Positions 1 through 6,017 of a DNA stretch of 6,748 nt are shown here, one piece after another. The stretch's first letter is position 1, and each line of letters begins with the position of its first letter. This DNA comes from an uncultured Clostridia bacterium (GTDB lineage: Bacteria; Bacillota; Clostridia; Christensenellales; Aristaeellaceae), in contig CAMJXZ010000182.1 in assembly GCA_946409855.1 (NCBI GenBank), positions 1 to 6,748 on the forward strand, given 5' to 3'. The notes under the pieces were generated by a model. That model was not told where the DNA came from. It searched no databases and was given only the letters and a program-made list of their open reading frames with translations. The translations under genes and the position numbers were made by a program.

Positions 1-1
1 G

Positions 2-628
2 AACATCACCGTCAGCCTGATCGTGTTCGGGGTCTTCTGGGCCCTGATGATCAGCCGCATCAACCGTTCCGGCAGCGCGTCGGCGGATACCATCATCAGC
101 GTGTTCTCTTCCACGGGCATCGCGCTGGGGCTGACGATCCTGTCCCGGGGCGGGAAGTTCGCCAGCTATTCTTCCCTGCTGACTGGGGACATCCTGAGCG
201 TGACCCCGGGGGACATCGGCGGGCTGCTGGCCGCGCTGGTGACCGGCGCTGCGTGCTGGGTGGTGCTGTACAACAAACTGCTCCTGTCCGCCGTCAACCC
301 GGAACTGGCCCGTTCCCGCGGGATCCGGGTCAAGTGGGTGGAGTACGCCTTTGTCTGCCTGGTGGCCGTCGCGGTGATGCTGGCCATCCGGTGGGTCGGC
401 GTGCTGCTGATCAACGCCCTGCTGATCCTGCCGGCGGCCGCCGCCCGGAACGTATCCAGAAACGCGGCGCAGAACGCCCTGTTCGCCGTGCTGATCAGCC
501 TGGTTTCCGGGGTGACGGGCCTGGTGCTCGCCTATCAGTGGGATACCGGCGTGGGCGCCGCGGTGGTGCTTTGCGCGGCGGCGGTGTATTTTGTCAGCCT
601 GGCCCTGGGGCGGCTGGTGAAAAAGTAA
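2..628 (+). CDS. ABC-3 family metal (Zn/Mn) transporter permease, 5' partial
   Basis: This is the membrane subunit of an ABC importer for a divalent metal such as zinc or manganese. The frame is open from the window edge and ends at TAA 626-628, giving 208 residues. Family members are usually about 265-280 residues, so roughly 60-70 N-terminal residues lie outside the window; the GTG at 23 is internal. Hydrophobic segments lie near residues 1-18, 34-48, 72-92, 115-148, 157-178 and 184-203. The stretch at about 99-150 (NPELARSRGIRV, then VGVLLINALLILPAAAAR) is the conserved cytoplasmic-loop and following helix pattern of ZnuB/MntB/TroC-type permeases. The metal cannot be assigned from the permease alone. 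The ATPase and binding protein are expected upstream, outside the window. No downstream partner gene is present, so it is probably the last gene of its operon. Confidence 0.9.
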   Translation, partial: NITVSLIVFGVFWALMISRINRSGSASADTIISVFSSTGIALGLTILSRGGKFASYSSLLTGDILSVTPGDIGGLLAALVTGAACWVVLYNKLLLSAVNPELARSRGIRVKWVEYAFVCLVAVAVMLAIRWVGVLLINALLILPAAAARNVSRNAAQNALFAVLISLVSGVTGLVLAYQWDTGVGAAVVLCAAAVYFVSLALGRLVKK

Positions 629-635
629 TTCCCGA

Positions 636-650
636 CGGGCTGACGGCCCG
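636..650 (+). terminator. Small GC hairpin after the permease gene, possible weak terminator
   Basis: CGGGC (636-640) pairs with GCCCG (646-650) around a 5-base loop, starting 8 bases after the permease stop codon. There is no T-run after the stem, so it does not meet the standard for an intrinsic terminator. It could slow transcription or protect a 3' end, or be chance in GC-rich DNA. Confidence 0.2.
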
Positions 651-676
651 ACAGATGAATCCTGAATTCGTGATCC

Positions 677-684
677 GGAGATGA
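677..684 (+). promoter_or_regulatory. Ribosome binding site deciding a TTG start for the GH13 gene
   Basis: GGAGATGA matches the anti-Shine-Dalgarno partner GGAGGTGA at 7 of 8 bases. It leaves 6 bases before TTG 691 but none before TTG 685, so TTG 691 is the better start. The asnA gene in this window has the same geometry (AGAGGTGA, then 6 bases, then ATG). ATG 681 lies inside the box, is in another frame and stops after eight codons. Confidence 0.65.
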
Positions 685-690
685 TTGCTT

Positions 691-2454
691 TTGCAGCTTT
701 ATCATAACTCACGCAGCGGCGAATGCCGTGCTCCGCTCGGCGCGGTCATGTGCGGCAGGCCTGTGCGGCTGCGCCTGTTCGGCGCGTCCAACGTGGGCCG
801 CGCCATCCTGCTGTGGACGGTCAACGGGGAGAGGACCTTCCTGCCGATGATCCCCGCGGAGGACGACTGCTTCGAGATCCGGCTGAAAATGCCCGAAACG
901 CCGGCCATCTGCGAGTACTGCTTTTATGTGGAAAACCGGGACGGCGCCGGCGCTTACTACGGCAACGCCTGGGACGGACTGGGCGGCGTCGGGGTGGAAT
1001 CCGGCCCGGAGCCCAAGCACTTTCAGATCACCGTCTACAGCCCGGACTACACGACGCCGGACTATCTGCGCAAGGGCGTCATGTACCAGGTGTTTCCGGA
1101 CCGGTTCTGCCGGGCCGGCTTCCCGCATTCCCGCAGGAAGGACATGCTGATCCATCAGAACTGGCAGGATACGCCGCTGCGCCGGGTGGACGCCGTGCAC
1201 GTCAAGGACAATTACAGCCTGGACTTTTTCGGCGGGACGCTCCGGGGCATCACGATGAAGCTGCCGTACCTGAAAAGCCTGGGCGTGACGGTGCTGTACC
1301 TGAACCCGATCTTCCAGAGCCGCTCCAACCACCGCTACGACACGGGGGATTACGAAAAGATCGACCCGATGCTGGGCACCCAGGCGGATTTTGAACGCCT
1401 GTGCCGGGAGGCGGAGCATCTTGGCATCCATGTGATGCTGGACGGCGTGTTCAGCCACACCGGGGCCGACAGCAAGTATTTCGACTTTTACGGCCATTAC
1501 CAGAGCGGCGGCGCGTACCGCTGCCCAAAATCCCCGTGGCGGGACTGGTTTGAGTTCCGGCACTGGCCGGACGATTACAAGTGCTGGTGGGGGATCGAGA
1601 CGCTGCCCCAGCTCAACAAGGCCAACCCGGAGGTGCAGGAGTATTTCCTGGGCGAAGGCGGCATCGTGCAGCGGTGGATCCAGGCGGGCGCCTGCGGCTG
1701 GCGGCTGGACGTGGCGGACGAGCTGCCCATGTCGTACCTGCGCCGGCTGCGCAAAGCCGCCCGCGCCGTCCGGAAGGACGCGGTGGTGCTGGGCGAGGTC
1801 TGGGAGGACGCCAGCCATAAGGTGGCCTACGGGGAGATGCGTTCCTACTGCCTGGGGGACACGCTGGACAGTGTGATGAACTATCCCCTGCGGGGCGTGC
1901 TGATCGATTTCCTTCTGTACCGCTGCAGCGCCGAGGCCGTGTGCCGGCTGGTGCAGAGCCAGCAGGAAAACTATCCCGTCCCCTTTTATTACAGCCTGAT
2001 GAACCTGCTGGGCAGCCATGACCGCCCGAGGATCCTGAGCCTGCTGTGCGGCCTGGCCTGGGGGGAGGACGACCACGAGAACAAATCCCAGGCGCTGGTG
2101 GCGCCGGATATGCTGGCCCTGGGCAAGCGAAGGCTTCTGACCATGCTGCGGGCGATCATTTCCCTGCCGGGCATCCCCTGCATCTATTACGGGGACGAGT
2201 GCGGCGTTCAGGGAACGGCGGACCCGTACAGCCGGGGCACCTTCCCCTGGGGCAGGGAAGACATGGTGCTGCAGGAAGCGGTGCGCGAGATGCTCATGCT
2301 CCGCAAAAAGCCCGTCCTGCAGACCGGGGACCTGACGATCTATGCCGACGGGCCGGACGCTTTCGTGATCCGCAGAACGATTTCCGGCGGCCACGACGTG
2401 TTCGGCGAACCGGCCAGGGACGACACCTATGAAGTACGCATTCAAAGACCTTAA
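691..2454 (+). CDS. GH13 alpha-glycosidase, neopullulanase/pullulanase-like
   Basis: The product hydrolyses alpha-glucosidic bonds in starch-derived oligosaccharides, pullulan or glycogen. It has no signal peptide, so it probably acts in the cytoplasm on imported maltodextrins. With the TTG 691 start it has 587 residues. Residues 1-115 form a beta-rich N-terminal module like those of neopullulanases. The barrel starts near GVMYQVFPDRF (129-139). Conserved GH13 regions are present: DGVFSHTG (Asp251), LPQLNKANPEV, GWRLDVADE (nucleophile Asp340), GEVWEDA (acid/base Glu369) and GSHDRPR (transition-state Asp444). All three catalytic carboxylates are therefore intact. Region I has Ser where many members have Asn (DGVFNH). 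After the barrel the C-terminal domain looks compressed, with only about 50 residues after the last helix. The TTG 685 alternative adds two residues. The exact subfamily and substrate cannot be assigned by eye. No sugar transporter is adjacent. Confidence 0.9.
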   Translation: MQLYHNSRSGECRAPLGAVMCGRPVRLRLFGASNVGRAILLWTVNGERTFLPMIPAEDDCFEIRLKMPETPAICEYCFYVENRDGAGAYYGNAWDGLGGVGVESGPEPKHFQITVYSPDYTTPDYLRKGVMYQVFPDRFCRAGFPHSRRKDMLIHQNWQDTPLRRVDAVHVKDNYSLDFFGGTLRGITMKLPYLKSLGVTVLYLNPIFQSRSNHRYDTGDYEKIDPMLGTQADFERLCREAEHLGIHVMLDGVFSHTGADSKYFDFYGHYQSGGAYRCPKSPWRDWFEFRHWPDDYKCWWGIETLPQLNKANPEVQEYFLGEGGIVQRWIQAGACGWRLDVADELPMSYLRRLRKAARAVRKDAVVLGEVWEDASHKVAYGEMRSYCLGDTLDSVMNYPLRGVLIDFLLYRCSAEAVCRLVQSQQENYPVPFYYSLMNLLGSHDRPRILSLLCGLAWGEDDHENKSQALVAPDMLALGKRRLLTMLRAIISLPGIPCIYYGDECGVQGTADPYSRGTFPWGREDMVLQEAVREMLMLRKKPVLQTGDLTIYADGPDAFVIRRTISGGHDVFGEPARDDTYEVRIQRP

Positions 2455-2496
2455 TTGATAAACGCCGCACGGCCGCCGGCCGGACGCGGTGACAGA

Positions 2497-2504
2497 AAGT
2501 GGTG
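2497..2504 (+). promoter_or_regulatory. Probable ribosome binding site for the unknown 713-residue protein
   Basis: AAGTGGTG matches AGGAGGTG at 6 of 8 bases and lies 8 bases before ATG 2513. The GTG at 2489 is in frame but has no purine-rich box ahead of it (the upstream bases are GC-rich and palindromic), so ATG 2513 is preferred. Confidence 0.45.
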
Positions 2505-2512
2505 CAAATCCG

Positions 2513-4654
2513 ATGGATTTAAACGGTCAGCTGGTGCTTGGCTGTCTGGAGGAGGACAATCCCCAGCGCGGGCACTTTCGCATCAGGCCCCTGCTGCTCA
2601 GCACGGGGCCCGTTTCCCCGCAGGACCAGGCGTCCTACCGGGATGAGGGATATATCCGGGTCGTGCCGGACAAGAACGAACAGCATACCTTCAAGGAAAG
2701 GATGCGCAGGCTGGGCAGCCTGTGCGTGATGGACCTGCGCGGGTCTACCAAGGAAAACGGCAAGCTCCGGCCCAACAACAAGTATGCCCCCGCCAAGGGA
2801 GAGAAGAACCGCTTTATCATCTATTCCAACGCCGTTTCCGAGATCCCCGAAGGCGCGTTTTTCGAGGTGGTAGCAGATACCAAGCTCCAGGAAGCGGCGA
2901 CGGCGCAGGTCTATGCCCGCAGGGGCGGGCGGATCCACGGCCCGGTCAGCCGCGATACCGGGGAAGAGCTGCCGGAAGCCCGGCGGCTGCTGCCGGACGA
3001 CGCGAGGCTTTTTTCCATCAGCATGCCGGACGGCGGCACCAGGCTGTTTTACTGGCCCCAGACGGAGCCCGCGCAGGAAGCTCCCGCTCCCGTGCAGCCT
3101 GAGCAGCCCGAGGCGGAAAAGGCGGCGGAGCCGCCTGAAATCAAACCCGAAGAAATGGAGCTGGCGATCAGCGAGCCCAAAAGCGCGCTGGACCTGATCC
3201 GGGAGCTCAACGGCCGGATGGTGGCCAGCATGAAGGGCGAAGACGGGGAACCGAAGGAAAAGCCGGAGGCTGTGGTCATTTCCCAGGTAGGGACGCCGCT
3301 GTACCACGCGGTGCTGCCGCCGGCCGGAGACAGCGGCGCAAACCGTTCGCTGGCCCAGGCGGTGGCAAAGAGCCGCCGGGCGCAGAAGGCACAGGAAACG
3401 GACGACCGGCCGGAAGAGACGAAAAAGACTGGGGAACAGGCCGGGACCGCTGAAGAAAAGGCCGGAAAGCCGGCAAAGGCCGGCAAAGCGGACAAGGCGG
3501 AAAAGGGCAGCAAAGCGGACAAGCCCGCCGCGAAAAGCGCCGCGAAGGGAAAGGCTTCCAAAAAAACGGAAGAGCGTGTTGACCCCATGCCCGTCCCCGC
3601 CCCTTCGGCTGCCCCCGCCGCGGTCCCCGCGCTTTCCGCGCTGCAGGCCCAGGTGCAGGACCTGGAGGCGGAGCGCCTGATGTGCGTGATGAACCTGGAA
3701 AAAGCCAGGGCGGACGAGGAACAGTACGCGCGCGAGGTGCTGCTGAAAACGGAAGCGTCCTGGAAAGACGCGGAAAGCGCCGCGCAGGAACGCCTGGAAG
3801 GGCTGAAAAACCAGATCGCAGCCCTGGAAAAGGAACGGGACGAACTGGAAAAGGCCGCCGCTTCCCTGAACGGGGCGGACGGCGTCCGGACGGTACCCGC
3901 CGGGGAGGTTCACGCGCAGACGGTGCGGGACCGGCTCTGTACGGCCCTCAGGGAGCAGGGCCTGAGGTACGACGCGGCGCTGGCCGACGCGATGCTGACC
4001 GCCTGGGCGGCGGCTGACAGGAAATGGCTCTGCGTCGCGGGGGAAACGCCCGCCGACCGGGTCGCCGCGCAGGAAGCGTTTGCCAGGGCGCTGGGCGCTC
4101 CGGCACTGCCCCTGTATGAATACAGCGGGTGCGGCGGCTGCGGTGAATCCGCGATGGTGATCCTGGAAGCGCCGGAACCGGTGTATCTGGGAAACGAAAC
4201 GGTATTCCTCTGCGATACGCAGACGGCGGAAGGATTCTTTGCCCCGGTCATCCCGGTCGAGCAGAGCGGGGAAGAGCCGGCGGACGAGCTGACGGTCTTT
4301 ACGCCTGTCCGGGAAAAGACGCTGCGGGAAGAGATCCTGGCGAGGAAAACCGAGCTCAACGCCGAGACCTCGGCGCTGATCGCGCAGATCCGGGCCATCT
4401 GCAGAGAGGAAGGGGAAACCCTGTCCGTGCCCTGTGTGCGGGCGCTCAAGCGCTTCCTGACAGCCGCCCAGAACCGGATGGCCGGCGGCGTGCGCAGCGC
4501 CCTGGACTGGGGCCTGACGATCTACGTGCTGCCGCAGGTGTTGAAGCCCGGGACGCTGGAAAAGCTGAAGCCGCTCTTTGCCCTTTTGCCCGAAACGACC
4601 AGAATGCTGGAGCGGAAACAACATGACGCTGCCGCTGATATCGAGCATCCATAA
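2513..4654 (+). CDS. Unrecognised multi-domain protein with Lys/Ala-rich linker and coiled coil
   Basis: I do not recognise this protein. From ATG 2513 it has 713 residues; GTG 2489 would add eight. Residues 1-182 look like a folded domain opening with MDLNGQLVLGCLEEDNPQ and containing a beta-rich part (FIIYSNAVSEIPEGAFFEVV). Residues 183-222 are Pro/Ala/Glu-rich. A short ordered island follows (LDLIRELNGRMVASM, then AVVISQVGTPLYHAVL, to about 270). A Lys/Ala/Glu-rich linker covers about 283-351 and a Pro/Ala stretch follows to about 373. A heptad-like coiled coil spans about 375-452. A C-terminal domain runs from about 459 to 713 and holds one CxxC (Cys540, Cys543) and a final helical part (VRALKRFLTAAQNRM, LDWGLTIYVLPQVL). 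No signal peptide or membrane segment is visible, so it is probably cytoplasmic. The basic linker could touch nucleic acid, and the following genes act on RNA and DNA, but function is not established. Its 3' end overlaps the methyltransferase gene by 32 bases. Confidence 0.85.
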   Translation: MDLNGQLVLGCLEEDNPQRGHFRIRPLLLSTGPVSPQDQASYRDEGYIRVVPDKNEQHTFKERMRRLGSLCVMDLRGSTKENGKLRPNNKYAPAKGEKNRFIIYSNAVSEIPEGAFFEVVADTKLQEAATAQVYARRGGRIHGPVSRDTGEELPEARRLLPDDARLFSISMPDGGTRLFYWPQTEPAQEAPAPVQPEQPEAEKAAEPPEIKPEEMELAISEPKSALDLIRELNGRMVASMKGEDGEPKEKPEAVVISQVGTPLYHAVLPPAGDSGANRSLAQAVAKSRRAQKAQETDDRPEETKKTGEQAGTAEEKAGKPAKAGKADKAEKGSKADKPAAKSAAKGKASKKTEERVDPMPVPAPSAAPAAVPALSALQAQVQDLEAERLMCVMNLEKARADEEQYAREVLLKTEASWKDAESAAQERLEGLKNQIAALEKERDELEKAAASLNGADGVRTVPAGEVHAQTVRDRLCTALREQGLRYDAALADAMLTAWAAADRKWLCVAGETPADRVAAQEAFARALGAPALPLYEYSGCGGCGESAMVILEAPEPVYLGNETVFLCDTQTAEGFFAPVIPVEQSGEEPADELTVFTPVREKTLREEILARKTELNAETSALIAQIRAICREEGETLSVPCVRALKRFLTAAQNRMAGGVRSALDWGLTIYVLPQVLKPGTLEKLKPLFALLPETTRMLERKQHDAAADIEHP
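3458..3565 (+). repeat. Lys/Ala-rich low-complexity tract inside the unknown protein
   Basis: About 36 codons encode almost only Lys, Ala, Gly, Glu, Asp, Ser and Pro, with repeated AK, KADK and AAK units (for example KAGKADKAEKGSKADK). The composition recalls the basic tail of histone H1-like bacterial proteins. At DNA level the units are related but not identical, so this is a compositional protein repeat and not a tandem DNA array. Confidence 0.7.
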
Positions 4655-5441
4655 CCCAAAGGCGCAGGCCTGGAAGGCCCTTTCCGGCCCGGCCCGGGCC
4701 CGGCGGGAGCAAGGCCTGTTCCTGGCCGAGGGGGAACACATGGCGGGGGAAGCGCTGAAGGCTTCCGCCTGCAGGGTCCTGCTGGTCCGGGAAGATGATC
4801 AGGAGCGCTACAGCGCCCTGATCGGACAGGCGGAGCGGCGGGAGATCCCAGTGCAGCCGCTGTCTGACCGTGTGATGGCGGCGGTCTGCGATGTCCGCGC
4901 CCCGCAGGGGGTGGCGGCCGTCTGCCCGCTGCCCGCCCTGACAAAGACCCTGGAGACGCCGACCGTCGCGGCGCTGGAGGACGTGCAGGACCCGGGCAAC
5001 GTGGGCACCGTCCTGCGCACGCTGGACGCGCTGGGCGGCGGCGGGCTGCTGATCACTCCCGGCTGCGCGGACCCCTTTTCGCCCAAGGCGCTGCGCGCGT
5101 CCATGGGGGCGGTGTTCCGGGTGCCGGTCTGCATGGCGGAGGACCTGCCGGCCGCGCTCCGCGATTATCACCAAAGGGGGTACCGTTCCCTGGCCGGCGC
5201 GCTGGACGGGACGCCTTTTTACGACCGGCCGCCGGACCCGGAAAAGATCCTGGTGCTGATCGGCAACGAAGGGGCCGGCCTGTCCGGGCCGGTCAAAGCG
5301 CTGGCCTGCGAAAGGTTCCGCCTGCCGATGCGGGGCGAGGCGGAATCGTTAAACGCGGCGGTCGCCTGCGCGGTGATGCTGTACGACATCGAACGGCGCA
5401 GGCTGGAAGGGGAGCGCGTCCATGCTGACCCATCCCTTTGA
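4623..5441 (+). CDS. SpoU/TrmH family RNA 2'-O-ribose methyltransferase
   Basis: The enzyme methylates the 2'-hydroxyl of a ribose in rRNA or tRNA using S-adenosylmethionine. From ATG 4623 it has 272 residues, typical of RlmB/TsnR-type members. A GGAG at 4609-4612 lies 10 bases before this ATG; the frame is open further upstream to a TTG at 4578, but that has no supporting site. Residues 1-105 match the substrate-binding L30e-like domain (SSIHNPKAQAWKAL, LFLAEGEHM). The three knotted-fold motifs follow: LEDVQDPGNVGTVLRT (118-133, Asn126 and Arg132), IGNEGAGLS (213-221, Glu216) and LPMRGEAESLNAAVA (234-248, Ser242 and Asn244). All key positions look intact. It overlaps the gene before it by 32 bases and the one after by 20, which suggests translational coupling. 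The target nucleotide cannot be read from sequence; 23S rRNA is the usual guess for this architecture. Confidence 0.93.
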   Translation: MTLPLISSIHNPKAQAWKALSGPARARREQGLFLAEGEHMAGEALKASACRVLLVREDDQERYSALIGQAERREIPVQPLSDRVMAAVCDVRAPQGVAAVCPLPALTKTLETPTVAALEDVQDPGNVGTVLRTLDALGGGGLLITPGCADPFSPKALRASMGAVFRVPVCMAEDLPAALRDYHQRGYRSLAGALDGTPFYDRPPDPEKILVLIGNEGAGLSGPVKALACERFRLPMRGEAESLNAAVACAVMLYDIERRRLEGERVHADPSL

Positions 5442-5904
5442 GCCGGTGGCGGACGAAGGATGCCGGGTGCTGGTGCTTGGTTCCTTCCCTTCGGTCAAGA
5501 GCCGGGAAAACGGTTTTTACTACGGCCATCCCCGGAACCGCTTCTGGCGGATGATCGCGGGCGTGTATCGCGAACCGGCGCCGGAGGATATCCCGGGCCG
5601 CAGGCTGCTCCTTCTACGCCATCACATCGCCCTGTGGGACGCGGCGCTTTCCTGTGAGGTGGAAGGGTCCATGGACCAGGACATCCGCAGCGTCGCGCCG
5701 ACGGACCTGTCCCGGGTGCTGTCCCGGGCGAATATCGAAAAAGTGCTGGCCAACGGGCAGACGGCCGGGCGGCTCTACCGGAAATACCAGCAGCCGCTTT
5801 GCGGCCTGCCGGTGACCGTGCTTCCCTCCACCAGCCCGGCCAACGCAGCCTGGAGCCTGGAAAAGCTCTGCGCTGCCTGGGCGCCGCACCTGCCCGGGAC
5901 ATAA
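5422..5904 (+). CDS. Hypoxanthine-DNA (deoxyinosine) glycosylase, uracil-DNA glycosylase superfamily family 6
   Basis: The enzyme starts base excision repair by removing hypoxanthine, the product of adenine deamination, from DNA. It has 160 residues, the normal length for this small single-domain family. ATG 5422 is preceded by GGAG at 5411-5414 with a 7-base gap. The diagnostic motifs are VLVLGSFPSVKS (16-27), YYGHPRNRFW (33-42) and LPSTSPANA (134-142); the central IALWDAALSCEVEGSMDQDI (69-88) is also typical. Asn39 in the second motif corresponds, from memory, to an Asn shown to matter in the characterised archaeal enzyme. The family differs from classical Ung by lacking its catalytic Asp motif. 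The gene overlaps the methyltransferase gene by 20 bases and ends the coupled unit. MUG-type or other uracil glycosylase activity is possible but less likely given the motif set. Confidence 0.9.
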   Translation: MLTHPFEPVADEGCRVLVLGSFPSVKSRENGFYYGHPRNRFWRMIAGVYREPAPEDIPGRRLLLLRHHIALWDAALSCEVEGSMDQDIRSVAPTDLSRVLSRANIEKVLANGQTAGRLYRKYQQPLCGLPVTVLPSTSPANAAWSLEKLCAAWAPHLPGT

Positions 5905-5924
5905 AGAAAATGCAAAAAACATAC

Positions 5925-5952
5925 TTGACAATTAACTGTTTTGCACTATGAT
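5925..5952 (+). promoter_or_regulatory. Sigma-A type promoter of asnA
   Basis: A perfect -35 box TTGACA (5925-5930) is followed after 16 bases by TATGAT (5947-5952), five of six matches to TATAAT. An alternative -10, GATAAT at 5950-5955, would give a 19-base spacer. Transcription would start near 5959, giving a leader of about 58 bases before ATG 6018. The surrounding DNA is AT-rich compared with the rest of the window. Confidence 0.8.
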
Positions 5953-5960
5953 AATCTCAT

Positions 5961-5983
5961 GGCCTTTTTTGGAAAAACAGGCC
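5961..5983 (+). promoter_or_regulatory. Hairpin at the predicted 5' end of the asnA transcript
   Basis: GGCCTTTTTT (5961-5970) pairs with AAAAACAGGCC read from 5974 to 5983 in a 10-position stem with one T-C mismatch and a 3-base loop (GGA). It starts within a few bases of the predicted transcription start. There is no T-run after it, so it is not a terminator. It may stabilise the mRNA 5' end or be a dyad bound by a regulator. Confidence 0.5.
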
Positions 5984-6003
5984 AGGCTGCAAAACGCTGC
6001 GGA

Positions 6004-6011
6004 AGAGGTGA
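6004..6011 (+). promoter_or_regulatory. Strong ribosome binding site of asnA
   Basis: AGAGGTGA matches the anti-Shine-Dalgarno partner at 7 of 8 bases (against GGAGGTGA) and lies 6 bases before ATG 6018, fixing the start. Confidence 0.75.
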
Positions 6012-6017
6012 AAACAC

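Larger units (their letters stand above)
5911..5994 (+). promoter_or_regulatory. Candidate operator: three TGCAAAA sites and a dyad at the asnA promoter
   Basis: TGCAAAA occurs at 5911-5917, inverted as TTTTGCA at 5939-5945, and again direct at 5988-5994. The first two form a perfect 7-base inverted repeat bracketing the -35 box; the third lies in the leader. A second, imperfect dyad, ACAATTAACTGT (5928-5939, one mismatched pair), overlaps the end of the -35 box. These are plausible regulator sites for an asparagine or nitrogen response, but no known operator was recognised, and AT-rich promoter DNA produces such words easily. Confidence 0.4.

Noticed and set aside
709..2445. Long open frame on the - strand (578 codons) opposite the GH13 gene
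   Set aside because: Its translation is rich in His, Gln, Arg and Pro with no domain pattern, and it mirrors a gene with intact catalytic motifs. GC-rich coding DNA gives such antisense frames by codon-position bias.
2470..2482. Hairpin CGGCC / GGCCG between the GH13 gene and the unknown gene as a terminator
   Set aside because: The stem is only 5 base pairs with a 3-base loop and no T-run, and is expected by chance in such GC-rich DNA.
2489..2520. Resemblance to part of a cobalamin riboswitch (GGTGCAAATCC)
   Set aside because: Only the GGTGnAAnTCC core fits. No B12 box with proper spacing follows, and the segment runs into the start of a coding region. No cobalamin-related gene is nearby.
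2519..4741. Long open frame on the - strand (740 codons) opposite the unknown protein
   Set aside because: The + frame has coherent architecture (coiled coil, linker, domains), a plausible ribosome binding site and a coupled overlap with the next gene. The - frame is a run of Arg, Phe, Gly and Leu with no recognisable motif.
5905..6017. T-box leader for asnA
   Set aside because: The gap is 113 bases with a promoter inside it, leaving about 58 bases of leader. No T-box motif (such as TGGNACCGCG) or terminator/antiterminator pair is present.
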